A model generated the notes under the pieces. That model saw only the letters and a program-made list of their open reading frames with translations. It ran no database searches and had not been told where the DNA came from. Below are positions 26,052-34,901 of a DNA stretch of 64,000 nt, piece after piece. How positions within the stretch are numbered: the stretch's first letter is position 1; every line of letters begins with the position of its first letter. The stretch is taken from assembly GCA_036652055.1 (NCBI GenBank), contig JAVVWP010000004.1, positions 15,779-79,778 on the forward strand, written 5' to 3'. Source of the stretch: Fimenecus sp036652055 (lineage in GTDB: Bacteria; Bacillota; Clostridia; Oscillospirales; Acutalibacteraceae). The translations under genes were made by a program, and so were the position numbers.

Positions 26052-28661
26052 TTATTGCTTTGCTTTTTCTGACAATTCATAAAGCCTTGACATAGCTTCG
26101 ATTGGAGTTAAGGTATTAACATCAAGCTTTTTGAGTTCTTCAACGATTTCATCATTATTGTTTGAGCCAAAAGAAAGTTGAATTTCATCTTCATCTATCA
26201 TTTCTGGCTTAGTTTTTATTATTACAGGTAGCCCATCTTTTTCAAGCCCCTCTAAGATTGTTCTTGCTCTTTTAACAACACTATTTGGCACTCCTGCAAG
26301 CTTTGCGACTTCAATTCCATAGCTTCCGTCTGCACCGCCCTTTATTATTCTTCTAAGGAAGGTTATATCATCGCCACGCTTTTTAACGGCAATATTATAG
26401 TTTTTTACGCCTTCAATTTCATTTTCAAGCTCGGTTAGTTCGTGATAATGAGTTGCAAAAAGTGTTTTAGCACAAAGCTTTTTCTTGTCGTTTGTATATT
26501 CTAAAACTGCTCTTGCTATGCTCATTCCGTCATATGTTGAAGTGCCTCTGCCGATTTCGTCAAGTATTATTAGACTTTTTTGTGTTGCATTTGTTAGAAT
26601 TTCAGAAACCTCGCTCATTTCAACCATAAAGGTTGACTGACCAGAGGACAAATCATCAGATGCACCAACTCTTGTGAAAATGCTGTCTACTATTCCTATT
26701 GTTGCACTTGACGCTGGGACAAAGCTACCCATTTGAGCCATTAGCACAATTATTGCTACCTGCCTCATATAAGTTGACTTTCCTGCCATATTTGGCCCTG
26801 TTATAATAGCTGTTCTGCTAAGCTCACAATCTAAATATGTATCGTTTGGCACAAAGGGAGAGCCACCGAGCATTTTTTCAATTACTGGGTGTCTGCCATC
26901 TTTAATCTCAATTATATTACTATTATTCACTTCGGGGCGAACATAGTTATTTGTCATTGCAACAAAAGAAAGCGAACAGATAACATCAAGCAAAGCGATT
27001 GCTTTTGAAGTTTTTTGAGTTCGTAAATATTGCTCTCCGATTTTTTTACGAACCGAGCAGAACACCTCATATTCAAGGCTTACTATTCTTTCCTGAGCGC
27101 CCAAAACCTTTGTTTCAAGGACTTTAAGCTCCTCTGTTATGTATCTTTCACAATTTGAAAGAGTTTGCTTTCTAATATAGTTTTCTGGGACTAATTCTTT
27201 ATATGAATTAAGTATTTCAAAATAATATCCAAATACTCTGTTATATCCAATTTTAAGCTTTTTAATGCCTGTCGCATCTTGCTCTTTTGCTTCAAGCTCT
27301 GTTAAAAATCCTTTGCCACCAGCAACGATTTTTCTAAGCTCGTCAAGTTCACTGTTAAAATCATCTTTTATCATTCCACCATCACGAACAGAAAACGGTG
27401 CATCATCGCTTATTGCTTCATTTACAAGAGAATACACATCATCTAAAATGTCAATATCATTGTAAATCGACTGCAAAAGCTGTGAATTTGTACCTTTTAA
27501 AAGTTCTTTTATTTTTGGCAGCGGTGAAAGTGTTGTTTTTAATGACAATAGCTCTTTTGCATTAGCGGTATTATAGATTACCCTTGTCATAAGGCGTTCC
27601 ATATCATATATATCTGTAAGAAGTGCTATTAGTTCTTCACGAAGAATTGTATTGTTATAAAGTTCTTCAACTGCATTATGCCTTTTAATTATGTTGATTG
27701 TATCATAAAGCGGACACTCTACATAACTACGCATTAGACGCTTGCCCATTGCTGTTTTTGTTTTATCAAGTACCCATAAAAGCGAGCCTTTTTTCTCTCT
27801 ATCTCGCATTGTTTCAGTTATTTCAAGATTTCTCCTTGTAGAAATTCCAATTTTCATAAACTTAGAGTTTTTATAAAAATTAATTTCCTTAATATTGCTA
27901 ATATCTGACTTTTGTGTTTCGCAAAGATATTTGAAAGTTGCTCCTAAAGCACAAACTGCACTTTTTTCATTATCAAAATCCAGCTTTTCGATTTCTAACT
28001 GACTAAAATGCGTTTTTATTATTTCTTTTGAACTTTCAAAATCAAAATCGTTTGATGATAAAGTTTCAACGGTTACATCAAGCTTTTTTGAGATAAATGA
28101 ATTTAGTTTTTTAAGCGTTACCGCTTCTTTATTCATTAAAATTTCGCTTGGCATATATCTTGCAAGCTCATCAACCGCTTTTTCGTCAACACTATCTGAA
28201 AATGAAGTTAAATAAAGCCCACCTGTTGAAATATCAGCAAAACAAAGCCCTATACTGTCAAACATCATAACGCAGGCAGCAAGGTAATTGTTTTTTGTTT
28301 CGTCAAGCATATAGCTTTCGATGACCGTTCCTGGAGTTATAACTCTGATTACATCACGCTTTACTATGCCTTTTGCAAGCTTTGGATCTTCCATCTGCTC
28401 ACAAATTGCAACTTTATAACCCTTAGCTACAAGCCTTGCTATGTAAGAATCGGCACTGTGAAAAGGAACTCCGCACATTGGTGCTTTTTCATCTTGCCCA
28501 CAATCTCTGCCTGTTAAGACAAGTTCTAATTCTCTTGAGGCTGTTTTTGCATCTTCAAAAAACATTTCATAAAAGTCGCCAAGGCGAAAAAGCAGAATTG
28601 TATCACTATAATTCTGCTTTACTTCAAAGTATTGCTTCATCATTGGAGAAAGTTCTGCCAT
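26052..28661 (-). CDS. mutS: DNA mismatch repair protein MutS
   Basis: 869-residue mismatch-recognition ATPase. The mismatch-contacting motif is LLFRLGDFYEMFFEDA near residue 23 (the G-x-F/Y-x-E type, here GDFYEMF). Connector, lever and clamp domains follow. The ATPase has Walker A GPNMAGKSTYMRQ near 617, LIILDEIGRGTSTYDG near 692 and FATHYHEL near 733. A C-terminal HTH region includes GSYGIEVAKLAGVP. Length is that of MutS1. It is followed by mutL and preceded by the ymcA-like gene. Confidence 0.96.
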   Translation of the reverse strand: MAELSPMMKQYFEVKQNYSDTILLFRLGDFYEMFFEDAKTASRELELVLTGRDCGQDEKAPMCGVPFHSADSYIARLVAKGYKVAICEQMEDPKLAKGIVKRDVIRVITPGTVIESYMLDETKNNYLAACVMMFDSIGLCFADISTGGLYLTSFSDSVDEKAVDELARYMPSEILMNKEAVTLKKLNSFISKKLDVTVETLSSNDFDFESSKEIIKTHFSQLEIEKLDFDNEKSAVCALGATFKYLCETQKSDISNIKEINFYKNSKFMKIGISTRRNLEITETMRDREKKGSLLWVLDKTKTAMGKRLMRSYVECPLYDTINIIKRHNAVEELYNNTILREELIALLTDIYDMERLMTRVIYNTANAKELLSLKTTLSPLPKIKELLKGTNSQLLQSIYNDIDILDDVYSLVNEAISDDAPFSVRDGGMIKDDFNSELDELRKIVAGGKGFLTELEAKEQDATGIKKLKIGYNRVFGYYFEILNSYKELVPENYIRKQTLSNCERYITEELKVLETKVLGAQERIVSLEYEVFCSVRKKIGEQYLRTQKTSKAIALLDVICSLSFVAMTNNYVRPEVNNSNIIEIKDGRHPVIEKMLGGSPFVPNDTYLDCELSRTAIITGPNMAGKSTYMRQVAIIVLMAQMGSFVPASSATIGIVDSIFTRVGASDDLSSGQSTFMVEMSEVSEILTNATQKSLIILDEIGRGTSTYDGMSIARAVLEYTNDKKKLCAKTLFATHYHELTELENEIEGVKNYNIAVKKRGDDITFLRRIIKGGADGSYGIEVAKLAGVPNSVVKRARTILEGLEKDGLPVIIKTKPEMIDEDEIQLSFGSNNNDEIVEELKKLDVNTLTPIEAMSRLYELSEKAKQ

Positions 28662-28699
28662 TTCACCTTATGCTCCTTATAATTTAATGTTTTATAATC

Positions 28700-29122
28700 T
28701 TAGTGGCTGCATCCGCCGCCGCATGATGAACAGCAATCGCCGTCACATTCGTGAGCAGGAGGAGTTGGATCACAAGTTTCAGGATTTTCACCATTTACGC
28801 ACATTGCAAGAATGCCTGTAAGATAGTTCATCATATCGTCTACTTCTTTGCGTGCAACTTCATATTTTTGCATATTTTCATTTGTCATAATCTCGGTGTA
28901 AATGCCTTGGAATTCTTGGTTATAGCTTTCAAGCTTTCCTGCGTCAGGATTTTCTGATTGCTCTTCTGTTTGATATGACATTTGAATAAGACGAACTTTT
29001 CCCATTAATTCATTTAACTTTTCGTCTGCCTCGTTTGCTTTTCTTGCTTCTTCAAATTTTAAATAGGTTTCTCCCTGTTGTATTGCAACACCAAGCTGCC
29101 TTGCAATTTGTTCGATTTCCAT
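28700..29122 (-). CDS. YmcA/YlbF (Ric) family protein with cysteine-rich tail
   Basis: 140 residues: an alpha-helical YlbF/YmcA domain (about 1-105) followed by a tail with seven cysteines (108, 117, 126, 130, 131, 134, 138) and H124, H140. In B. subtilis the RicA (YmcA), RicF (YlbF) and RicT proteins form a complex carrying iron-sulfur clusters that affects RNase Y mRNA processing and development. Position between miaB (ymcB) and mutS matches ymcA, so RicA is the best ortholog guess. The tail looks able to bind a metal or Fe-S cluster; that is inference. AAGGAG precedes the ATG. No ricT or second family member is in the window. Confidence 0.78.
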   Translation of the reverse strand: MEIEQIARQLGVAIQQGETYLKFEEARKANEADEKLNELMGKVRLIQMSYQTEEQSENPDAGKLESYNQEFQGIYTEIMTNENMQKYEVARKEVDDMMNYLTGILAMCVNGENPETCDPTPPAHECDGDCCSSCGGGCSH

Positions 29123-29170
29123 AATGTTCTCCTTAAAAATTTTATTTTAAATAACCCAATTAGGGATAAT

Positions 29171-30412
29171 TTACAGTGATTTTTTACTTTCTAATCTCTT
29201 TGTGACTTCTTCTTGAGCGTCGCAAAGTTCTTTGAACCATTTACCCTTTTCTTCTTTTGTGACATTATCTTTAAAGGTCGCAGCTTTAGTGCCTGTCCTT
29301 TTTGAATATATGAAAGTGAACAGTGAAGAAAATTCGACTTCTTTTATTAATGAGATTGTATCTTTAAATTCTTCATAAGTTTCCCCAGGAAAACCAACAA
29401 TAACATCACTTGTAAGCGATATATCAGGGATTTTTGACTTTGCATATGAAACAAGGTCTAAATATTTTTTTCTGTCATAATGCCTATTCATCTCTTTTAA
29501 AACCCTATCGTTTCCTGACTGAAAAGGCAAATGCAACCGCTTTTCAACTTTTTCACATTCAGCAATTGTATCAATAAGTTCATTTGTGCAGTCCTTTGGA
29601 TGAGAGGTCATAAAACTTATTTTAAAGTCACCGTCAATATTATTTATCTCACGAAGCAGAGCTGAAAAGTTCATTTCTGTTTCATTGTTTTTACCGTATG
29701 AATTAACATTTTGACCTAAAAGAGTTATCTCTTTATATCCTGCTGCTACGATTTCACGAGCTTCATTTATAACATCTTGTGGCTCACGGCTTTTCTCCCT
29801 GCCCCTTACATATGGCACAATGCAGTATGTGCAAAAATTATCACAGCCATACATAATTGGTAGCCACGCCTTTTCAGAACGCTCACGATAAACCGGAACA
29901 TCTTCTGATATTTCGATTTCATTATCGGGGGCAAACACAACTCTCTTACCGCTATGAATTGTATTGTATAACAGCTCGGGGAGCTTATAGGCTACATGAG
30001 TTCCAAAAACAAGGTCAACAAAAGGATAGCTACTATGTATCTTTTCACGAATATGCTCTTGTTGCATCATACAGCCACAAAGAGCAATTATTAAATTAGG
30101 ATTTGCTTTTTTATAGATTTTTAATGCCCCAACATTTCCAAACACTCTGTCCTCGGCGTGTTCACGAATTGCACAGGTATTGAAAAGAATTAAATCGGCT
30201 TTGGATACTTCATCGGTAAATTCATATCCTACCTTTTTAAGTATTCCCATAATTCTTTCACTATCGGCAACATTACCCTGACAGCCATAAGTGTGAATGT
30301 ATGCACGGGGGGATTTATCATAAAACTTCGCTGACAAAAGCGAGGTCAGCATATCTGCAAATTTTTCTTGCTCTTTTGCATCATCTTTTGATACGGTTGA
30401 ATTTTTCGACAA
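29171..30412 (-). CDS. miaB: tRNA-2-methylthio-N6-dimethylallyladenosine synthase MiaB, lacking TRAM domain
   Basis: Radical SAM methylthiotransferase that thiomethylates i6A37 made by MiaA. The auxiliary cluster cysteines are C44 (YGCQGNVAD), C80 (NTCAIREHAEDR) and C114 (CGCMMQQ). The radical SAM cluster is C190, C194, C197 in YGCDNFCTYC. At 413 residues it stops right after the radical SAM domain (KRLESKKSL): the C-terminal TRAM RNA-binding domain of about 60-70 residues is absent. Only 48 non-coding bases follow before the next gene, so no frameshift remnant is seen. The apparent start is TTG with AAGGGA 13 bases upstream. It lies 21 bases after the hydrolase gene. Confidence 0.9.
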   Translation of the reverse strand: MSKNSTVSKDDAKEQEKFADMLTSLLSAKFYDKSPRAYIHTYGCQGNVADSERIMGILKKVGYEFTDEVSKADLILFNTCAIREHAEDRVFGNVGALKIYKKANPNLIIALCGCMMQQEHIREKIHSSYPFVDLVFGTHVAYKLPELLYNTIHSGKRVVFAPDNEIEISEDVPVYRERSEKAWLPIMYGCDNFCTYCIVPYVRGREKSREPQDVINEAREIVAAGYKEITLLGQNVNSYGKNNETEMNFSALLREINNIDGDFKISFMTSHPKDCTNELIDTIAECEKVEKRLHLPFQSGNDRVLKEMNRHYDRKKYLDLVSYAKSKIPDISLTSDVIVGFPGETYEEFKDTISLIKEVEFSSLFTFIYSKRTGTKAATFKDNVTKEEKGKWFKELCDAQEEVTKRLESKKSL

Positions 30413-30433
30413 GTTTTCGCCAGTCCCTTCAAA

Positions 30434-31369
30434 TTATGAAATATAAATCGAGTTAAGCCAAGATAAAATATCATTAAATACTATTTCTTTATCGGCTTCA
30501 TTAAGAATTTCGTGCCTGTCGCCAGGATATAAAACAACCGTTGGCTCTTTGCCTGACAAAACAAGATTATCAGCAACTGATAAAACTCCCTTGCCATTAA
30601 ATCCTACTGGATCTTTTGCACCTGAAATAATCATTATTGGTAAATTTTCAGGAACAGCATCTGCCCAGCCCTCTCTTGACGCTTCATTAGCAAGTGCAAA
30701 AAGGTCACGATAACCGCCAAGCTTTAAGTTAAATCCACAGAGGCTGTCGTTTTGATATTTTTCTTGATTTTGTGTATCCGCTGAAAGCCACGAAAGCTTT
30801 CCCTGTCTATCAGGAACCATTAAATTGCATAGGAAGTTAAAGGTATTTCCAAGTGAGTCTGCACTTGAATTTGCACCAAGCTTTTCTGTTAATTTATCCA
30901 TTGGCATTTGAAGTGTACTTGCCATTGCAGGAAGCTCACCTGTGCCACAATAAATTACACCATTCAGTTCATATCCAAAATGAGTTGTATATACTCTTGC
31001 ACAGAACGAACCCATACTATGACCAAAGAGGAAATAAGGTAAATCAGGATATTTGTTTTTCATTATTACTGTTAAAATATGCATATCGTCAACTAAGCGT
31101 TTATCGCCATTTTCTTCTGCAAAAAAGCCGAGGTCTGAAAGTGCATTAACAGATTTTCCGTGACCTAAATGGTCGTTTCCGCAAACTACAAATCCGTTTG
31201 ATGCTAAAAATGATGCAAACTCATCATATCTTTCAATATGCTCTGCCATTCCGTGAGCAATTTGAAAAACACCTATAGGAGTTAACTTATCGTCTTTCCA
31301 AATTAGAGTTCTGATTTTATTTTCACCTGTTGATGAATTAAAGTATGCTTCAGTACGAACTATCGACAT
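30434..31369 (-). CDS. Alpha/beta hydrolase (serine aminopeptidase S33 / monoacylglycerol lipase-like)
   Basis: 311 residues from the ATG at 31369, chosen because AAAGG sits about 9 bases upstream. It resembles monoglyceride lipases and lysophospholipases: the oxyanion motif IAHGMAEHIERYDEFA is near residue 36, GNDHLGHGKS near 65, the nucleophile elbow GHSMGS near 110, acid in ISGAKDPVG and His in PGDRHEIL near the C-terminus. No signal peptide is seen, so it is probably cytoplasmic. It is the first gene of the series running into miaB. Substrate unknown. Confidence 0.82.
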   Translation of the reverse strand: MSIVRTEAYFNSSTGENKIRTLIWKDDKLTPIGVFQIAHGMAEHIERYDEFASFLASNGFVVCGNDHLGHGKSVNALSDLGFFAEENGDKRLVDDMHILTVIMKNKYPDLPYFLFGHSMGSFCARVYTTHFGYELNGVIYCGTGELPAMASTLQMPMDKLTEKLGANSSADSLGNTFNFLCNLMVPDRQGKLSWLSADTQNQEKYQNDSLCGFNLKLGGYRDLFALANEASREGWADAVPENLPIMIISGAKDPVGFNGKGVLSVADNLVLSGKEPTVVLYPGDRHEILNEADKEIVFNDILSWLNSIYIS

Positions 31370-31462
31370 AATGTACATCCTTTCACAGTAACAAAATTTA
31401 GCCAAAGCCATAATATCTATATAATTTATACTAATCAAATCACATAAATATAGATGTTAAAT

Positions 31463-31491
31463 ATTATACAATATAATTGATGGTTTGTCAT
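31463..31491 (-). promoter_or_regulatory. Promoter of the hydrolase-miaB-mutSL gene series
   Basis: On the minus strand ATGACA (31486-31491; five of six consensus bases) and a perfect TATAAT (31463-31468) are spaced by 17 bases. It lies about 95 bases upstream of the hydrolase ATG and is divergent from the SCP2 promoter at 31603. Confidence 0.72.
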
Positions 31492-31602
31492 TAGTTTTAA
31501 CTGTAATATTTATTTTTTATTATATATTTTTTATTCTGCATAATTAGGTCGAATTTTGTAAAAGAACATATTTTCATTGGTGATATTGTAGATTAAATAT
31601 AA

Positions 31603-31631
31603 TTGATATTTTTTTTAATCTGTGGTAAAAT
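31603..31631 (+). promoter_or_regulatory. Promoter of the SCP2-like gene
   Basis: TTGATA (31603-31608) and TAAAAT (31626-31631) with 17-base spacing, 30 bases before the SCP2-like ATG. The 31370-31660 interval otherwise holds only AT-rich sequence and the divergent promoter. Confidence 0.75.
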
Positions 31632-31660
31632 TAATAAAAACATAAAGGAGCGTTTATTTT

Positions 31661-31984
31661 ATGACATATGAACAAATTATTGCAAAAGTCAAAGAAGTAG
31701 CTGAAAATGCTGACACATCATCAATAAGCGGAACGCTTGCAATTCAAATTAACCTTATTGGCAAAAACATCAAAGGAGTTTTCTACATAGAGGTTAAAGA
31801 CGGAAAAATTAATGTTGAACCTTATGATTATCACGACCGTGCTGCCTTAGTAACTGTTGCACCAACTAATTTTATTAAAATTATTGACGGAAAGCTTGAT
31901 CCTGTTCTTGCTTTTACACTCGGCAAAGTTTCAATTGATGGCGATTTAGGCGCTGTTCTTCAAATTATAAAATTAATTAAATAA
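31661..31984 (+). CDS. SCP2 sterol-binding domain family protein
   Basis: 107-residue single-domain protein resembling the SCP2/UbiJ lipid-binding fold. It has an N-terminal helix, then strands including LAIQINLIGKNIKGVFYIEVKDGKINVEP, and the C-terminal segment with FIKIIDGKLDPVLAFTLGKVSIDGD, typical of SCP2-like proteins (a D-G-K-x-D/N-P...F..GK-x-x-x-x-G-D pattern). Such proteins bind hydrophobic ligands. It has its own promoter and terminator, so it is monocistronic. AAAGGAG precedes the ATG. Ligand unknown. Confidence 0.8.
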   Translation: MTYEQIIAKVKEVAENADTSSISGTLAIQINLIGKNIKGVFYIEVKDGKINVEPYDYHDRAALVTVAPTNFIKIIDGKLDPVLAFTLGKVSIDGDLGAVLQIIKLIK

Positions 31985-32002
31985 TTTTTTGGATTTTATA
32001 AA

Positions 32003-32039
32003 AATACTCTTGCTAAAATTTTAGCAGGGGTGTTTTTTT
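32003..32039 (+). terminator. Terminator after the SCP2-like gene
   Basis: A hairpin of up to 15 pairs with several G-U pairs (ATACTCTTGCTAAA / TTTAGCAGGGGTGT) runs into seven T on the plus strand. Confidence 0.85.
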
Positions 32040-32140
32040 ATATTATTACAGTTTTTCTCTAATATTCGCCTTTTTTTCGTTTTGCATTTTTTATAATAAT
32101 GAAGTATAATATTTTTATAGAAATAACTTTAGGAGAAAAT

Positions 32141-33847
32141 ATGAACGCTGTAATTTGCTCATTAAACTCAAAATATATTCATTCCTCCCTTGCACCGTGG
32201 TGCCTTTTTGCAGGGGTTAAAGAATATTGCGAAAGCGACATAAATGCAAGCGTAATTGAGGGTACGATTAACGAGCCTATAAATAATATTATTGATAGAA
32301 TTATAAAATCAAGTCCTGATGTTATTGGATTTTGCACCTATATTTGGAATGTTTCTAAAGTATATGAAATTGTAAAATCAGTCAAAAAAAGTCTTCCAAA
32401 AGCTGTTATTATTTTGGGCGGACCTGAAGTTAGTTATAATGCAGAAGAAGTGCTTTTTAATAACAATCTCATTGATTTTGTTTTGTCGGGAGAGGGCGAA
32501 AAATCGTTTCCAGAGCTACTTACTTCAATTAATACTAATGGCGATTATAAAAAGATTGAGGGCATTTGTTATAGAGATGAAAAAAATATAGTCGTAAACC
32601 CTCCCTGCATTTTAAGCTCTGATCCTGTTTCACCTTATACAAAAGAATTTTTTGATAGCTTAAATGGTAGGATTTCATATCTTGAAACAAGCCGTGGCTG
32701 CCCTTATTCGTGTGCATTTTGCCTTTCAGGGAGATGTGGTAATGCTCGGTTTTTTGACATTGAGCGTGCTAAAAACGATATAATTTTACTTGCAAACAGC
32801 GGTACAAAAACCATAAAATTAGTTGACCGAACTTTTAATGCAAATAAGAAAAGAGCTAAAGAATTATTTCAATTTATTATAGATAATTATGGTGTAAAAA
32901 TTCCGAGCAATGTTTGCATTCACTTTGAAATTGCAGGAGATATTTTAGACGATGAAACTATTGAAATTTTATCAAAGTCCCCTATTGGTGCAATTCAAAT
33001 GGAAATCGGGCTTCAAAGCTTTAATGAGAAAACTTTAACATATATAAATCGAAAAACAAATATAAAAAAACTTAAATCTAACATTGAAAAGCTAATAAAA
33101 AGTCACAACATTCATATCCATATTGACCTTATAGCTGGGCTTCCATTTGAGGATTTAGAAAGCTTTAAAGACAGCTTTAACACTGCATTTTTGCTTTATC
33201 CCGATATGCTACAATTAGGATTTTTAAAACTGCTTCACGGTGCTGATATGAGAGAAAATGCTGAAAAGTATCCTTGTGAGTTTTCAAAAAATCCGCCATA
33301 TGAAGTTAAATCAACTCCTTGGATGAACGAAAACAGCCTTTCGATTATTCACCTTTTAGAGGACGCTTTAGATAGAATTTATAACAGCGGTCGGTTTAAA
33401 AGGACAATAAATTATTTGATTAATGAAGTTAAAATTGCTCCATTTGACCTGTTTTTTGGTATATCTGATTATTTAAAAAGTGTTGACACTGATAAAATTT
33501 CGCTTGACAAATATACAGATTATTTATTTAACTATTTAACATCACTTGATAATGCCGATAAAAAGATTATTCGTGATTTAATGGTCTGTGACAGGCTTTC
33601 AACAAATCCATCGGGAACTCTGCCAAAATCACTTCAAATTGAAGATAAAAATTTAAAAAGGTATAAAACGCTACTAAATATAAAAGTTAATCCTGTTCAT
33701 AATATTAAAAGAGGAATTGCAATTTTATATTCATTAGACGAACTTGTGTTTGTTGATTATATAAATAAAAATCCTATCAGTGGCGAATTTGAAATTAATG
33801 TTATGCCATTGTCTGAAGTTTTAGAAATGACATTTAAGGGGTTGTAG
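32141..33847 (+). CDS. B12-binding domain radical SAM protein (DUF4080-type)
   Basis: 568 residues from the ATG at 32141, preceded by AGGAG; an upstream in-frame ATG at 32099 lacks a site. An N-terminal cobalamin-binding Rossmann domain (about 1-140, with ILGGPEVSYNAEE) is followed by a radical SAM domain with CxxxCxxC in ETSRGCPYSCAFCLSGR near residue 190 and EIGLQSFNEKTL near 290. The last 150 residues match the DUF4080-like C-terminal part. Family members are common in Clostridia and their substrates are unknown; a methyltransferase or rearrangement reaction is possible. The stop codon lies at the edge of a palindromic repeat. Confidence 0.82.
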   Translation: MNAVICSLNSKYIHSSLAPWCLFAGVKEYCESDINASVIEGTINEPINNIIDRIIKSSPDVIGFCTYIWNVSKVYEIVKSVKKSLPKAVIILGGPEVSYNAEEVLFNNNLIDFVLSGEGEKSFPELLTSINTNGDYKKIEGICYRDEKNIVVNPPCILSSDPVSPYTKEFFDSLNGRISYLETSRGCPYSCAFCLSGRCGNARFFDIERAKNDIILLANSGTKTIKLVDRTFNANKKRAKELFQFIIDNYGVKIPSNVCIHFEIAGDILDDETIEILSKSPIGAIQMEIGLQSFNEKTLTYINRKTNIKKLKSNIEKLIKSHNIHIHIDLIAGLPFEDLESFKDSFNTAFLLYPDMLQLGFLKLLHGADMRENAEKYPCEFSKNPPYEVKSTPWMNENSLSIIHLLEDALDRIYNSGRFKRTINYLINEVKIAPFDLFFGISDYLKSVDTDKISLDKYTDYLFNYLTSLDNADKKIIRDLMVCDRLSTNPSGTLPKSLQIEDKNLKRYKTLLNIKVNPVHNIKRGIAILYSLDELVFVDYINKNPISGEFEINVMPLSEVLEMTFKGL

Positions 33848-34087
33848 GGTTTGATGCCCACATCGAACCGTTGGGGGTTTATTAAATTTGCGGAACGGTC
33901 AAGACCGTTCCCTACACTGAATTGACAGTCATTCTGAGCTTGCGAAGAATCTCGCCAGTAATCGAGCAATGCTCGCCACTACGATTGATTGGTTAACAGA
34001 TTATTCGGGCGAACACATAGGTTCGCCCCTACGATAGGTGGTTTTCTTATATCTTAGTTGCTCCCTCCTTCAGTCAGCTCCGCTGAC
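33844..34087. repeat. Mosaic of short palindromic intergenic repeats
   Basis: The 346 bases between two convergent genes hold no gene. They contain at least four small palindromes in a row: GGTTTGATG/CATCGAACC (33848-33869), GGAACGGTC/GACCGTTCC (33892-33911), GGGCGAAC/GTTCGCCC (34007-34028) and GTCAGC/GCTGAC (34073-34087). A half-element GTCATTCTGAGC...GCGAAGAATCTC lies at about 33929-33954. Several are flanked by TAGGG or CCCTAC. The sequence is GC-richer than its surroundings. Elements of this appearance are dispersed in many gut Firmicutes genomes (from memory); mobility is inferred. Confidence 0.75.
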
Positions 34088-34155
34088 AGCTTGCCTTTTG
34101 AGGAATGTTGGGGTTGCTCCAGAGGAAAGAGTAACCCTTAAAATCAGAATAATAA

Positions 34156-34188
34156 AAAGGTCGAAGAACAATTAGTTTTTCGACCTTT
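34156..34188 (-). terminator. Terminator after tcdA
   Basis: A 10-base-pair stem AAAGGTCGAA / TTCGACCTTT with a 13-base loop. On the minus strand it runs into CTTTTTATTATT directly after the tcdA stop. It may also stop plus-strand transcription from the radical SAM gene, though only three T follow there. Confidence 0.85.
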
Positions 34189-34193
34189 GATTT

Positions 34194-34901
34194 TTAATAT
34201 TGTATTAAATCCTTAACTACCTCACCGGCGATTATAAGCCCTGCAACAGATGGAGTAAAGGCGTTGCTTGAAGGAACACGCTTTCGACTATTTTCATCAA
34301 TAGAACTTTTTATTTTAATTGGTTCTTCCTTAGAATAAATAACTTTGAGCTTTTTTATTCCTCGCTTTTTAAGCTCTGTTCGCATAGCTTTTGCAAGAGG
34401 ACAAACAGAGGTTTTAAAGATGTCAGAAACTTCAAACATTTGTGGACACACCTTATTTCCTGCACCCATTGAGGAAATAATCGGTGTTTTTAATTCATCA
34501 CATTTCATTACTAACTCAAGCTTGCCAGTCACTGTATCTATTGCATCAACAACATAATCGTAATTTGAAAAATCAAAATCGCCCGAGCATTCAGGCATAA
34601 AGAAAGTTTTATAAATATTAATCTTAGCATTAGGATTTATATCTAAAATTCTATCTCGCATAACCTCGACTTTGTATTTGCCTAATGTGCTATGAAGTGC
34701 TATTAACTGCCTGTTTAGATTGCTTTGTGACACTGTATCGTTATCAATTAGGTCAAGCGTTCCTATTCCGCTTCTTGCAAGTGCTTCAGCGGTAAAAGAG
34801 CCTACTCCGCCAATGCCAAAAATTGCTACTCTCGAATTTTTTAGCTTTTCTATATTTTCGTTTCCAAAAAGAAGTTCTGTTCTTTCGAGCCAATCAGACA
34901 T
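34194..34901 (-). CDS. tcdA: tRNA threonylcarbamoyladenosine dehydratase TcdA (ThiF family)
   Basis: E1-like ATP-dependent enzyme that cyclises t6A37 of tRNA to ct6A. The nucleotide-binding loop GIGGVGSFTAEALARSGIG is near residues 29-47. DNDTVSQSNLNRQ near 53 has the conserved Arg and Asn, and DAIDTVTGKLELV near 118 is typical of the TcdA/CsdL branch. The C-terminal VPSSNAFTPSVAGLIIAGEV motif is diagnostic. At 235 residues its length is normal. The start overlaps the preceding small gene by 8 bases. MtaB at 62518 acts on the same base (t6A to ms2t6A). Confidence 0.9.
   Translation of the reverse strand: MSDWLERTELLFGNENIEKLKNSRVAIFGIGGVGSFTAEALARSGIGTLDLIDNDTVSQSNLNRQLIALHSTLGKYKVEVMRDRILDINPNAKINIYKTFFMPECSGDFDFSNYDYVVDAIDTVTGKLELVMKCDELKTPIISSMGAGNKVCPQMFEVSDIFKTSVCPLAKAMRTELKKRGIKKLKVIYSKEEPIKIKSSIDENSRKRVPSSNAFTPSVAGLIIAGEVVKDLIQY

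Noticed and set aside
29123..29170. Frameshifted TRAM domain after miaB
   Set aside because: The 48 bases between miaB and the next gene encode no TRAM-like residues in any frame on the minus strand. The domain is absent, not shifted.
33844..34087. CRISPR array
   Set aside because: The palindromes differ from one another and are not regularly spaced copies of one repeat; no cas genes are near.
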